NCBI RefSeq assembly: GCF_011682145.1
Contig: NZ_WHJH01000024.1
Span: forward strand, 1-64,000
Origin: Massilia mucilaginosa
GTDB lineage: Bacteria; Pseudomonadota; Gammaproteobacteria; Burkholderiales; Burkholderiaceae_D
DNA length: 64,000 bases
Direction: 5' to 3'
Numbering within the stretch: the first letter of the stretch is position 1; each line of letters begins with the position of its first letter. Shown here piece by piece: positions 54,074 through 63,779 of this stretch. Below the pieces are notes generated by a model. That model was given only the letters and a program-made list of their open reading frames with translations, did no database searches and had not been told where the DNA came from. A program made the translations under genes and the position numbers.

Positions 54074-57000
54074 TTACGGCTGGTTTCCCTCCGGCGGGAA
54101 CAGCCGGGCCAGGCGTTTTTCGATCTCCTTGAGGTCGGCGCCGTTGTCGCGCACATTGTCCCAGATGCTGTGATCGAGCCGCATCTTGTGGTTCATGGAA
54201 CTGATCAACGGCAATAACGCCTGTTCGTAGCTGTCGGCCAGGCGCAGCACGGCCTCCTGCAGGCGGGCCTGTTCCGGCACGGTCACATGCACCGCCGGCG
54301 CCATGTGCTGGCCCAGCGCGGCGATCTGCTTGCCGATCTCGGACAAGGTGTTGGCCACGCGGGTGGCGCCGTCGGCGTCGGCCCCGCCCTGCTTGCGCAG
54401 GCGCACGAAATCGGCCACCAGGGCGGCCCAGCGCGCCTGTTCGGCCTCGCTCGGCTGTCCCAGCAGGTGCGCCAGCTTGAGCAGGTTTTCCTCGGCGCCG
54501 GTGGTGAGCGTCTGGGCTTCGCCGCGATAGTGGTCGCGCAGCAGCGCATCGAGTTCGGCATCGTTCATCAGCGCCGACACTTTGGGCACGAGTTTGCTCA
54601 TGTTGCGGTAACTGCCCTGCAACTTGAACGGCGGCTCGGTGCGGTAGGCATCGTCCTGCGCGGCCGAGGCGATGTAGGCCATGTTCACGCCCAGCAGCGC
54701 GTCGCGCACCTTGAACAGGCGTTGCAGGACTTTGACGATCTCGGCCACCTCGGCACTGGTGTAGGGGTGCGCCAGTTCGCCGGTCGCCAGCGCTTCGCCC
54801 TGGGCCATGCGGATCAGGCGCACCACATCCTGCGGATCGCGCATCGCCAGCGGCTGCAGTTCCGGATGCGAGACCAGCGCGTTTTCGATATACGACATGG
54901 CAAACACGTCTTCGCGCCCGCTGAGCACGTCGCCGAGGTTGTAGATGTCGGCCCGGTTGGCCAGCATGTCCGGAATCTTGAACACGTCGCCCGACTCGGT
55001 GTACGGGTTGCCGGCCATGACGATCGCAAAGCGCTTGCCGCGCAGGTCGTAGCTGCGGCTGCCGCCCTGCCACACGCCCTCGACGCGGCGGGTGCCGTCG
55101 GCCAGGCCGATGAATTTTTGCAGGAATTCCGGGTTGGTGTGCTGGATGTCGTCCAGGTACAGCATGACGTTATTGCCCATCGCCAGGCCCAGATTCAGCT
55201 TTTCGAGCTCGGCCCTGGCCGCGCTGTTGGCGGCCTGCGCCGGGTCGAGCGAGGTGATGGCGTGGCCCAGCACCGGGCAATTGATGCGCACGAAAATCAT
55301 GCCGAGGCGGTCGGCCAGGTATTCCATTAAGGTGGTCTTGCCGTAGCCCGGCGGCGAAATGAGCAGCAGCATGCCCATCGAATCGGTGCGGCGGGCGTCG
55401 CCGGCCGCGCCGATCTGCTTGGCCAGGTTGTCGCCCACCAGCGGCAGGTAGACGTCGTCGATCAGGCGGTTGCGCACGAAACTCGACAGCGGCTTGGCCT
55501 GGAACTGTTCCAGCCGCAGGCGCCGCTTTTCTTCCTGCACCAGGCTCTGGCGCAGTTGCTGCAACTGCTCGCAGGCCGGCACGATCACGTCGGCGTGCCA
55601 GGTCAGGCGCCGCAAGAAGTCGTTGAGCTGGAGCGTCAGCGCTTGCTCGTTGATCCGCGCATGTTCGCCCAGCAAGCCGTCGACCCGCGCTGTCAGCTCG
55701 GCCGGCTGAACGTGGCGCGCCATGCCGCACAGGAGGCTGGCCGCCGCTTCCGGCAGCAATGCCAGGTCATGTTGGCCCTGCTGCATGAAGGCATGCAGCC
55801 ATTCGGTCGCCAGTTGCCAGCGGGTACGCCAGCCAAGCGTGGTGTTCAGCCACGGCAGCGCGATGGCGTGCCGCTCCAGGTGCTGCTGCAAGCCGTGCGC
55901 CAGCTCGGCGCCGGCGCGGCTGGCGACCCATTCGTGCGGCGCCGCGTGGTGCGCGTCGGCGGCGTGGGAGCCGAGTTCGGCCAGCAGGTAGGCGGCGCTC
56001 TGGTCGAGCAGGCTGCCGACGGTTTCGGTAGCGCTGTCGAGCCACGGGTCGATCTCGAGCCCGTGCTGCGAGAGGAAATCACGCAGGTCGTTGCCGAACT
56101 GGACCGCCACTTGCTTGCCCATGCGTTCGCTACCGAACTGGCTGCGCATCAGCGCCGCCTGTTGGGCCTGGTGCCTTGCGGCTTGCGCCGTGGCTTGCAG
56201 GTCTTGCGTGCCTTCCAGGTGTTGCCAGTAGATCAGGGCGACGGCGCGCGCCAGCGGACTGTAACGCAGCAGCCTGGCGTCTTCCAGCATCGGCAGCAAC
56301 TTGCGCAGGATCAGGCTGGCGTCGTGGTCGTGGATGCCTTTCTGGTAGCCCTCGTGGAAGCGCGGCGCGGCGAAGCGGCGCACGGCCTCTTCCAGCGCCG
56401 GCTCAAGCGGGGCGCGCGCGCCCTGCACCAAGGCAGTCCACTCCGTGCCGGCGTTGCCTTGCTGCGCGGCCAGCACGAATTGCCAGGCCAGGTATTCGGC
56501 GCGGTAAATCTGGCTGCTTTCGGAAACGGTCTCGAACCCCCAGTACGCTTGCAGCGCATCGAGGCGGGCGTCGGCCAGCGGCGCGAAGTAGTCGGTGCCG
56601 GCCAGGTGGTAGGCCGGGCGGCCCTCGTGCGTGACCAGGGCCAGGTCGAGCGCCTGCTGGTTGACGGTAAACGCGTGCTTGCCGAGGCGGATGGTGTTGC
56701 CGGTGACCAGCTCGTTGCGGTCGCGCAGGGAGCGCTGGCCCTGCTCGCGCAGCGCTTTCAACTGGCCGGCCAGGTCGTCGGCGCCGACCGCGCCGCCCAG
56801 TTTGCGCAAGTCGGTAATGCTGTTGCGTAGCTTGCCGAGCAAGGCGTCGGAGGCGAAATACGCTTCCAGCTGGGCCGCGTCGTTCAGTTGCGCCAGGCGC
56901 TTGGGCACGCCCGCCAGGATGCGGCGCGCCGCTTCGACGATGGCTTGCACGCGCCGGCCGCGCTGGTCCAGCAGGGCCTGCTTGCGCCCTTCGAACGCTT

Positions 57001-59305
57001 CGTACACGGATTCGCGCTTGTGGCCGATTTCGGCCAGGTAATCTTCTTGCTCGGCGAAGCGGGCTTCCAGGTCTTCCAGCTGGGCCAGCAGGCGCGTCAG
57101 CAGTTCGTCGCAGCGTTCGGGCGAGTCGCTTTGCTCGAGCGCGCTTTCGACCGACTGGCCGAACAGCTGGAACTGGGCGGCGAACTCGGCCGCCGATTCG
57201 CCCTGCGAGAGTTGCTTGCGCCGCTGGCGCGCCTGGGCGCGCAGCTTGTTGACGTCGGCGTAGATGGTCGAGATGGTGTTGAGGATACGCGTGCGCAAGG
57301 TGGCGTCGCCCACCGCAAGCGTCCCCAGCAGTTCGGTCAGGCCGTCCAGGCGCGCGGCGTTCTGGTCGAGCGTGTCGTTGAGCGGGACCAGCTCGGCCGT
57401 GGTGTGCATCTCGGGCAGCTGGGCGCGTTGCTTGGCCAGTTCTTCGGTGAAGCGGACAAAGGCGTCGTCGCGCGCCAGGAAGGTGACGGTGTTGCCCGAG
57501 ACGCGCGCTTCTTCGGCCGCCAGTTCGGCGTCGAGCACGCCCAGCTGCGCCACGTCCATGTAGCGCTGTTCCTTGAGGCTGGCCAGGCGCCCGCGCGCCA
57601 GCCGGATCGCGTTGAGGGCGTCGATGAAGTCGGCGGGCGACTGCCACAGGCGGCTGGCGGTATCGGTCAGCAACTGGCGCTGCGCCAGCGCGGCCTGGGC
57701 CAGGGTGGCGGCGGCGTCGCGCCGCACGGCGGCGGCCTTGTCGAATTCGTCGAGCGTGGCGCCGGCTACGCCGATCATGGCGTGCACTTCGCTGCCGGCG
57801 TCATGCGCCTCGGGCGTGCCCAGCCAGTGGAAGGCGTCGGCGATGCGGCGGCACTGGCGCAGCAGGGCTTCGAACATGAAGCGGCCGGGCAACTGGTCGC
57901 GCGGGGCATCGGCCTGCTCGCGCACCGCGCGCGCCAGCGAGAGCAGTTCGGACAGGCCGCGCACCAGCTCGCGGTTGCCGATCTTGCCGAGGTAGCTCTG
58001 GCGCGGCGCTTGCAGCGCAGCATGGTCGTCGCTCACGAACGCGGTCTGCCACAGTTGCATGGCGTGGTTGCGGGTCGGTTCTTCGCTTTCGGCGGCAAAT
58101 AGCAGCATGGCGCCGTCGGCGTAATGCGCATAGCCGTGCGCAACCAGCGGCTGGGCCAGGGTCTTGCTGATCATATTGTAGGTGAGCAAGACGTACACGC
58201 CCTGCTCCACCCCGTAAAACACGTACAGCACGTCCTCGCCGTTGGGCGAGATCACGCGCCGCTTGAATTGCAGGCCCTGCGGCATGTCGGCGAAAATTTT
58301 GGCGTCGCCGCTTTGCAGGATGTAGCCTTCGGGGAAGACGATGCCGTGGTCTTCGGGCAATTGCACGCAGGAAGCGCCGATGGCGTCGACCCGGGTCACC
58401 TGCGCCGTGCGGCGGTTGAAGACCAGGTAGCGGAACACCGATTCGCGGTAGGCCTTGATGCGCAGCAGGATCAGTTCGCCCACGGCGGCATAGGCGATGT
58501 CGCCATCGTTGAGCGACTGGTTGCGGTCCTCGACCGGCTCGGCATAGATCCCGAGGCCCGTTTCGGTATTGTTTTCGATCTTGACGGTCAGGTCGCCGCC
58601 TACCGTTTCGACGAACAGGGTGTCGAGGATGTTGATGTGCGGATGCTTGCCCAGCACGTGCTGCTCGCGCGTGGTCTGGATCCACTCGAAATCGTGGGTC
58701 GGCGGCAGCGCAATGTCGCGCTCGCCCCGGTTGTCGATGTAGGTGGCCTGGCCATCGGCATCCAGTTGCCAGCGGAATACACGCACATCGCTGATGCGCT
58801 CGCCGATCTTGAAGGCGGCCAGCAACTTGCCCTGGTGCACGCGCAACTGGACCAGCTGGGCGTTCTTGTAATAACTGTACAGCTCGCGGAATTCCGCCAG
58901 AAAGCGCGGCTGGTCGAGAAAGGTGTTGTCCAGCGCGAGCGGTTCGAGTTCGGCGTCTTCCCCTTCGGCGCGCAGGCGGTACAGGGCGAACACGTCCGCG
59001 ACCTGGGTTTCCTGGCGCAAGCCCATGAAGACTCTGTAGCCGAACAGCAGCACGCCGCCGACCAGGACCAGATCGCGCGCCACGCAATTGTTCTCGGTGC
59101 GGGCGCGGGTGCGGGCGCGCAGCAGCATTTCCTGGCGTCCGAATTCGGCCAGGCGCGATGCGTTGAGCAAGGCCGCCTTGGCTTGCAGAGCGTTGCCGTG
59201 TTCGCCCAGGCGCGCGCGCAGCAGGTCGAAACTGCTCGATTCGAGCGCGCCGTCTGAAGGATTGCCGGAGTCGGCCGGCGCCGGTGCTGCGTGTGCGTCG
59301 GTCAT
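54074..59305 (-). CDS. Giant AAA-type ATPase of the flotillin/PspA operon (DUF3686 DNA repair ATPase-like)
   Basis: The start at ATG 59305 (MTDAHAAPAPADSGNPSDG) follows the zf-TFIIB stop by four bases; a further ATG at 59338 is possible. The protein has about 1743 residues. The N-terminal two thirds are beta-rich and coiled coil-rich. The AAA domain is near residues 1290-1480, with Walker A SPPGYGKTTLMEYLA and Walker B MLYLDDIQHTNPEFL. The family name mentions DNA repair, but its constant neighbours are flotillin, OB-fold and PspA proteins, so membrane remodelling is more likely. Function is not proven. Confidence 0.82.
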   Translation of the reverse strand: MTDAHAAPAPADSGNPSDGALESSSFDLLRARLGEHGNALQAKAALLNASRLAEFGRQEMLLRARTRARTENNCVARDLVLVGGVLLFGYRVFMGLRQETQVADVFALYRLRAEGEDAELEPLALDNTFLDQPRFLAEFRELYSYYKNAQLVQLRVHQGKLLAAFKIGERISDVRVFRWQLDADGQATYIDNRGERDIALPPTHDFEWIQTTREQHVLGKHPHINILDTLFVETVGGDLTVKIENNTETGLGIYAEPVEDRNQSLNDGDIAYAAVGELILLRIKAYRESVFRYLVFNRRTAQVTRVDAIGASCVQLPEDHGIVFPEGYILQSGDAKIFADMPQGLQFKRRVISPNGEDVLYVFYGVEQGVYVLLTYNMISKTLAQPLVAHGYAHYADGAMLLFAAESEEPTRNHAMQLWQTAFVSDDHAALQAPRQSYLGKIGNRELVRGLSELLSLARAVREQADAPRDQLPGRFMFEALLRQCRRIADAFHWLGTPEAHDAGSEVHAMIGVAGATLDEFDKAAAVRRDAAATLAQAALAQRQLLTDTASRLWQSPADFIDALNAIRLARGRLASLKEQRYMDVAQLGVLDAELAAEEARVSGNTVTFLARDDAFVRFTEELAKQRAQLPEMHTTAELVPLNDTLDQNAARLDGLTELLGTLAVGDATLRTRILNTISTIYADVNKLRAQARQRRKQLSQGESAAEFAAQFQLFGQSVESALEQSDSPERCDELLTRLLAQLEDLEARFAEQEDYLAEIGHKRESVYEAFEGRKQALLDQRGRRVQAIVEAARRILAGVPKRLAQLNDAAQLEAYFASDALLGKLRNSITDLRKLGGAVGADDLAGQLKALREQGQRSLRDRNELVTGNTIRLGKHAFTVNQQALDLALVTHEGRPAYHLAGTDYFAPLADARLDALQAYWGFETVSESSQIYRAEYLAWQFVLAAQQGNAGTEWTALVQGARAPLEPALEEAVRRFAAPRFHEGYQKGIHDHDASLILRKLLPMLEDARLLRYSPLARAVALIYWQHLEGTQDLQATAQAARHQAQQAALMRSQFGSERMGKQVAVQFGNDLRDFLSQHGLEIDPWLDSATETVGSLLDQSAAYLLAELGSHAADAHHAAPHEWVASRAGAELAHGLQQHLERHAIALPWLNTTLGWRTRWQLATEWLHAFMQQGQHDLALLPEAAASLLCGMARHVQPAELTARVDGLLGEHARINEQALTLQLNDFLRRLTWHADVIVPACEQLQQLRQSLVQEEKRRLRLEQFQAKPLSSFVRNRLIDDVYLPLVGDNLAKQIGAAGDARRTDSMGMLLLISPPGYGKTTLMEYLADRLGMIFVRINCPVLGHAITSLDPAQAANSAARAELEKLNLGLAMGNNVMLYLDDIQHTNPEFLQKFIGLADGTRRVEGVWQGGSRSYDLRGKRFAIVMAGNPYTESGDVFKIPDMLANRADIYNLGDVLSGREDVFAMSYIENALVSHPELQPLAMRDPQDVVRLIRMAQGEALATGELAHPYTSAEVAEIVKVLQRLFKVRDALLGVNMAYIASAAQDDAYRTEPPFKLQGSYRNMSKLVPKVSALMNDAELDALLRDHYRGEAQTLTTGAEENLLKLAHLLGQPSEAEQARWAALVADFVRLRKQGGADADGATRVANTLSEIGKQIAALGQHMAPAVHVTVPEQARLQEAVLRLADSYEQALLPLISSMNHKMRLDHSIWDNVRDNGADLKEIEKRLARLFPPEGNQP

Positions 59306-59309
59306 TGGC

Positions 59310-59843
59310 TTAATCCGCTTTGGCGTTGAGGAAGGCAATCATTTCGGATTGGTTCGGCTGGGCCGCCAGCCAGCTGCGCATCTGCGCCAATTGTTCGTAG
59401 GCGGCGTCGCCGAAGCGCAGGCGCATGGCTTTTTCGGCGCGCTCGCGCGAGGCGGCGTGCTTGAGGTCGTTCTGCCAGCGCTCCGAGACGATCGCGTCGA
59501 GCTGGTCGTGCAGGCCCATGTCGAGCAGGCGCTCCCACTCGCCCTTGTCGAGCCAGACCGCTTGCGCCATGGCGCTGTAGTCGAGGCGCAGCGGGTTGTC
59601 GTTGCTGACCTTGATGCGGGTCATCAGGCGCCCGCTGGTGGCGCACACGCGCACCGGTTCGTTGACCTGGGAAATATCGCCGGCGTACTCGGGCGCGGCC
59701 ACCTCGGGCCGGCTCTTGCGCCAGCTCCGGTAGCGGTCGAGCTCGACCCAGGCGCCCTGGCAGTCGGCGCAACGCTCGGCCGGCAGGCCGCCTTCGATCT
59801 TCACGGGCGCAAAATGGCGGCTGCCGCATGCTGGACAAATCAT
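59310..59843 (-). CDS. zf-TFIIB zinc-ribbon protein
   Basis: A 177-residue protein begins with the zinc-ribbon CPACGSRHFAPVKIEGGLPAE then CADCQGAWVELDRY, the zf-TFIIB pattern in which CxxC pairs about 30 residues apart hold one zinc. The rest is helical and ends with QPNQSEMIAFLNAKAD. It sits between the flotillin gene and the giant ATPase, so it probably is an adaptor in that complex. A shifted frame in the same place is a shadow. Confidence 0.75.
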   Translation of the reverse strand: MICPACGSRHFAPVKIEGGLPAERCADCQGAWVELDRYRSWRKSRPEVAAPEYAGDISQVNEPVRVCATSGRLMTRIKVSNDNPLRLDYSAMAQAVWLDKGEWERLLDMGLHDQLDAIVSERWQNDLKHAASRERAEKAMRLRFGDAAYEQLAQMRSWLAAQPNQSEMIAFLNAKAD

Positions 59844-59899
59844 GATGTCTCCTGAAAATGGTCGATGCGGGCGGGGCAGCGCCCCGCCCTGGTGCTTGT

Positions 59900-61972
59900 T
59901 TAGTCGGCGCGCGGTGCTTCCAGCGCCGGCTTGAAGGTTGCCAGCAGGCTTTGCAGCGCTTTCTGCTGCTGCGCCGTGCCGTCGCTGCCGATCCTGGCCA
60001 GCAGGGCCGACACGGTCAGGTTCTGCAATTCGCCCGACGAGCTGCCCAGCGCGCCGACCAGGCCGCGAATGTCGCCCACCATGTCGCGCTCGCCGCTGAG
60101 GTGGTCCTTCAGGCCCACTTGCAGGGTGCGGCTCTTCTCGACCGTGGCATCGATGCCCTTGCCGATCGACAGCGCCTTGACGAAGCGGTCGAAGTAATCG
60201 CCTTCGCCGCCGACGATGTCGATGCGCGCATTCTGCAGCGCCTTGCCCAGCACTTCGGCCTGGTCCTTGGCGATCAGGGTTTGCGCGTCGATGCCCTTGT
60301 TGATCTGCTGGTTATGGATTTCGAGCTGCATGCGGAACTCTTCGTGCGCCCGGGTTTCTTCGCTCATGGCCGACATGGCTTCGAATTTCAGGGCCAGGCC
60401 CTTCGATTCGGCTTCGAAACGCGCCTGGATGACTTGCGCCTCGGCATCGCCATGGGTGGCGGTGGCGGCGGCGTCCGCGCTCTTGACGGCCGCTTGCGCC
60501 AGGCCCATCTGCTCAACACCCGCCGCTTCGGCGTGCATGCGCAGGCGCATCGATTCGGCTTCGGCCGCGCCCTGCTTGAGGATCGCTTCGGACGAGGCGA
60601 TCATCACCTTGGCGCTGGCCAGGCCCGGTGCGGCCAGTTCGGCTTCCTTGCCTTCGGCTTCGCGTTTTTGCGCTTCGGCATGGCGTTCGGCCACTTTCAG
60701 GGCGGCGTCGGCGGCGGTCAGGTCTTGCACGGCGCGGTGCTTGGCCGAGCGTTCCGACGCTTCGGCGGCCTTGACCGTCATGACCAGTTTTTCCTCGGCG
60801 GACGCTTCGGCCGAAATGATGACCGACTTTTTCAGACGGTCGGCTTCGGCGATGGCCCGCACATCCTTGATTGCTTCTTCCTGCTCGGCCACCGTGCGTT
60901 CGACCACGATGCGCTCGCGTATGACGTCGGCAATCGCCTTCTTCTGGATTTCGATGGCCTTTTCTTTCTCGATGGTTTGCAGCGCGACTTCCTTCTCGCG
61001 GTCCACCACTTCGAGCTGGCGCGCGCGGGTGACGCGTTCTTCTTCGATCGCCACGGCGCGCTTGCGGTTGTTCTCCGCCACTTCCTTCTCGCGGGTGGTG
61101 TTTTCCTGCTGCACCATCACCGTCTGTTCGGACTGCAGGCGCGCCATTTCGGACTTGGTGAATTCTTCCGACTGGATTTTCTGGGTTTCGGCCTGTTCGC
61201 GCGCCCGCACCGAGCTCACTTCGCGCCCCTGGCGCGATTCGGCGTCGGCCTGCTGGCGTTCGAGTTCGAGGATCGCTTCGCGGGTTTCCACGTCTTTCTT
61301 TTTGATGCGCATCTCTTCATCACGCTTGAGTTCGTTCGTACGGATGTTTTCGATGGCGGTCAGCTCGGTGATCTTCTTGATACCCTGGGCGTCGAGAATG
61401 TTATGGCCGTCGAGCTTGTCGAGCGGGGTCTGCTCGATGTAGTCGATGGCGGCGTCTTCCAGCACGTAACCGGACAGGTCGTCGCCGATCTGGCGGATGA
61501 TGTCGTCGCGGAAGCGGTCGCGCGCCTGGTACAGCTCGACGAAATCCATCGCCTTGCCGACCGTTTTGAGGGCTTCGGCGAACTTGGCGGCGAACAGGTT
61601 TTCCAGGGTTTGCTGGTTCGATGCGCGCATGCAGCCGACCGCCTGGGCCACTTTCAGCACATCCTGGGTGGTCTTGTTGACGCGCAGGAAGAAGGTGACT
61701 TTAATGTCGGCGCGAATATTGTCCTGGCAAATCAGGCCGTCCTTGCCGTGGCGATTGATTTCAATTGTCTTCAACGAAATTTCCATCATCTCTTTTTTGT
61801 GGATGATCGGATACACCATGCCGCCGGTGAAGGTGACCTCGGGCTCGGCGCGCAGCGTGTTGATGATCATGACGTGGCCCTGCTCGACCTTGTGGTAAAA
61901 CTTGGAGAACAGCGCAAAACAGCCCAGAACGATGACGGTGATGATACCGATCGAGAGCAACAGAATGTCCAT
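59900..61972 (-). CDS. Flotillin-like SPFH/band 7 protein (YqiK-type)
   Basis: This 690-residue protein has an N-terminal membrane helix (LLLSIGIITVIVLGCFALF) and an SPFH domain to about residue 200. A very long coiled coil with repeated Arg/Glu-rich and Ala/Glu-rich segments (EREKEVALQTIEKEKAIEIQ, and AEAQKREAEGKEAE) spans about residues 210-560. Flotillins of this group build membrane microdomain scaffolds. It follows the OB-fold gene by 29 bases, the YqiJ-YqiK order of E. coli. Confidence 0.9.
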   Translation of the reverse strand: MDILLLSIGIITVIVLGCFALFSKFYHKVEQGHVMIINTLRAEPEVTFTGGMVYPIIHKKEMMEISLKTIEINRHGKDGLICQDNIRADIKVTFFLRVNKTTQDVLKVAQAVGCMRASNQQTLENLFAAKFAEALKTVGKAMDFVELYQARDRFRDDIIRQIGDDLSGYVLEDAAIDYIEQTPLDKLDGHNILDAQGIKKITELTAIENIRTNELKRDEEMRIKKKDVETREAILELERQQADAESRQGREVSSVRAREQAETQKIQSEEFTKSEMARLQSEQTVMVQQENTTREKEVAENNRKRAVAIEEERVTRARQLEVVDREKEVALQTIEKEKAIEIQKKAIADVIRERIVVERTVAEQEEAIKDVRAIAEADRLKKSVIISAEASAEEKLVMTVKAAEASERSAKHRAVQDLTAADAALKVAERHAEAQKREAEGKEAELAAPGLASAKVMIASSEAILKQGAAEAESMRLRMHAEAAGVEQMGLAQAAVKSADAAATATHGDAEAQVIQARFEAESKGLALKFEAMSAMSEETRAHEEFRMQLEIHNQQINKGIDAQTLIAKDQAEVLGKALQNARIDIVGGEGDYFDRFVKALSIGKGIDATVEKSRTLQVGLKDHLSGERDMVGDIRGLVGALGSSSGELQNLTVSALLARIGSDGTAQQQKALQSLLATFKPALEAPRAD

Positions 61973-62001
61973 GATTTCTTTCAGGTTCTAATGGTTGGTC
62001 G

Positions 62002-62658
62002 TTAAAAAACGGCGGGTGCTGCCTGTACTTCGTATTGTTGGTTCACCGGGTCGTAGGCGACGATGATGGCCTTGCTGCCTTTGGCCAGCGCGTTCGGCAC
62101 CACCGCCCAGACCCGGATATTGATGCTCACGCCGTGGGCGTCGACATCGGCGCGCCCGAAACCCGGGTCCACGCTTTGCGTCGTGATGCGGCAGTCCTGG
62201 CCCACCAGGCTTTCGTTGGTGCGCGCGGCGTGCTTGACGAACAGCCCGCGCAAGGGTTGCAAGATGCGCGCGGCGACCGGAATCGACATGGCGCCGGAAA
62301 ACAGCAGCACGCCGCAGCCGGCCGCCATGCGCAGCGTGTCGGTCGGCACCCAGGCCAGCACGTACTGGTGCAGCAAGGCGGTCGAGAGCCAGGTGCAAAA
62401 CACCAGCACGCTGGCCGCCACCGACAGCGGCACCCCGCCCAGGCCGAGCGCGACCAGATAGCCGGCCAGCGTGTGCAGGTCGGGCAAGTCATGCAGGTCG
62501 TGCGCGCCGTGGCCGTGGCCGGCGTCGGTGTGCAGATGGAGCGTGTCGCCCACGTCGACCAGGCCGATGATCGACATCAGCCAGTACACCAGCAGCACGG
62601 CCAGGAAAACGGTGGGTACGGCGGTCGGAAAAGTGCTCAAAAGCTGCCAGAGGGTCAT
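62002..62658 (-). CDS. YqiJ/NfeD-like OB-fold membrane protein
   Basis: The 218 residues have membrane spans near residues 14-35, 68-90 and 98-125. A soluble C-terminal OB-fold-like domain follows (LVGQDCRITTQSVDPGFGRADV then INIRVWAVVPNALAKGSKAIIVAYD). NfeD/YqiJ proteins partner flotillins, and the gene is directly followed by the flotillin gene. A His-rich loop (HLHTDAGHGHGAHDLHDL) between spans could bind metal. Confidence 0.82.
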   Translation of the reverse strand: MTLWQLLSTFPTAVPTVFLAVLLVYWLMSIIGLVDVGDTLHLHTDAGHGHGAHDLHDLPDLHTLAGYLVALGLGGVPLSVAASVLVFCTWLSTALLHQYVLAWVPTDTLRMAAGCGVLLFSGAMSIPVAARILQPLRGLFVKHAARTNESLVGQDCRITTQSVDPGFGRADVDAHGVSINIRVWAVVPNALAKGSKAIIVAYDPVNQQYEVQAAPAVF

Positions 62659-62686
62659 GCCGGGCTTCCCTTCTTGTCGAGGTTGT

Positions 62687-63037
62687 TCATGCGGATGATG
62701 GTGGATCGCCGTCAGGCGCCTGTTGTTGTCTGGCGAAGTTGATCAGGGCCTCGTGCAGCGATTCCTTGATCTTGCGCTTGTCGTCCACCGCCAGGCCGAA
62801 GCGCCGGGCCAGGATGTCGTAATCGGCATCGCTGAGCGAGACGGTCAGGCGCGGGCGCACCGGTTTGCTGGTGCACGGCAAGCCGAGAATGGTGCGGATC
62901 TGGTCCGACGGCGAGAGCTGGTTCTTGAACGCGGCGTAACGCACCGCGTCGATCACCTGCTTCTCGACGTCGAACGCGACCTGGAGCGAGCGCAAGGCGG
63001 CGTCCGATCCGGTCCAGCGCGGGGAACTGCGTACCAT
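62687..63037 (-). CDS. Small hypothetical protein (116 aa) of the PspA/flotillin operon
   Basis: A mixed-charge, mostly helical protein (DVEKQVIDAVRYAAFKNQLS then LTVSLSDADYDILARRFGLA). It looks like a ribbon-helix-helix or similar dimeric protein, but no family can be named. It lies 12 bases after the PspA-like stop and 28 bases before the OB-fold gene. Its position in the operon suggests an accessory or regulatory role. Confidence 0.55.
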   Translation of the reverse strand: MVRSSPRWTGSDAALRSLQVAFDVEKQVIDAVRYAAFKNQLSPSDQIRTILGLPCTSKPVRPRLTVSLSDADYDILARRFGLAVDDKRKIKESLHEALINFARQQQAPDGDPPSSA

Positions 63038-63049
63038 CGGCCCGCCCCT

Positions 63050-63769
63050 TTACAGCGGCTTGTCGGCGCTGGCGGCCGCGAGCGCGGCGCGCTGTTGCAG
63101 GCGCGCCATCACCTCGGCCTTGCGGTTGGGTGTGTCGCCGATGCCGGCCGCGGCCAGCTTGCGTTCGAGCGCCTTGTCGCCGAATTCGCCGTCGAGGGCG
63201 TCGGCCGCCTGCATGCGGTCGGCGGTGTCCTGGTGACGCTGCTTGATGCGTTCGAGCGACTCTTTCGCGCTCATCAGCTTCGAGCCGCTGTTGCCCATGC
63301 TGCTGGAAATCGTGGCCGTGGCGCGGTACACGCTCTCGGTGGTCTTGGCCATCGCCAGTTCGCGCTCGTGGTCGCGCAGCACCGCTTCGGCGCCGCGGAT
63401 CAGGTCTTTCAGGCGCGCGATGTGGCCGGCCAGCTCATCGCGCACGGCGCTTTCCGCGGCCAGCGCGGTTTCGATATCGGCCACCTTGCCGGCCACTTCC
63501 TCGGCCAGGGCGGACTGGTTTTTGGTCAGCGCTTCCAGGGCCAGCCCTTCGTAGCGCTGGACCTCGCGTTGCAGGCGCTCGACTTCGCGGGTGGCCTGCA
63601 TTTCCTTGGCCATGACCGCGGTCAGGTCGTGGCGCGCGGTGGCGACGTGGGCCTTCGCTTCGACGATTTCCTGCTCGTAGATGCGGTTGGCGTTGTTGTC
63701 GACGATGCTCTGGCCGATCGAATGCACGTCGCCGCGCAGCATGGTGAGGATTTTTGAAAAGACAGCCAT
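63050..63769 (-). CDS. PspA/IM30 family protein (YjfJ-like)
   Basis: The 239 residues are almost all coiled coil, with the family's N-terminal MAVFSKILTMLRGDVHSIGQS. Long helices follow (IVEAKAHVATARHDLTAVMAKE, then LERIKQRHQDTADRM). PspA/IM30/ESCRT-III proteins polymerise on stressed membranes and repair or remodel them. It stands between DUF2170 and the small hypothetical gene, as YjfJ follows YjfI in E. coli. Confidence 0.88.
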   Translation of the reverse strand: MAVFSKILTMLRGDVHSIGQSIVDNNANRIYEQEIVEAKAHVATARHDLTAVMAKEMQATREVERLQREVQRYEGLALEALTKNQSALAEEVAGKVADIETALAAESAVRDELAGHIARLKDLIRGAEAVLRDHERELAMAKTTESVYRATATISSSMGNSGSKLMSAKESLERIKQRHQDTADRMQAADALDGEFGDKALERKLAAAGIGDTPNRKAEVMARLQQRAALAAASADKPL

Positions 63770-63779
63770 GATGGACTCC

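Noticed and set aside
59858-62005. 715-residue plus-strand open frame opposite the flotillin gene
   Set aside because: Phe/Gly/His-rich shadow of the flotillin coiled coil, with no motif or ribosome site.
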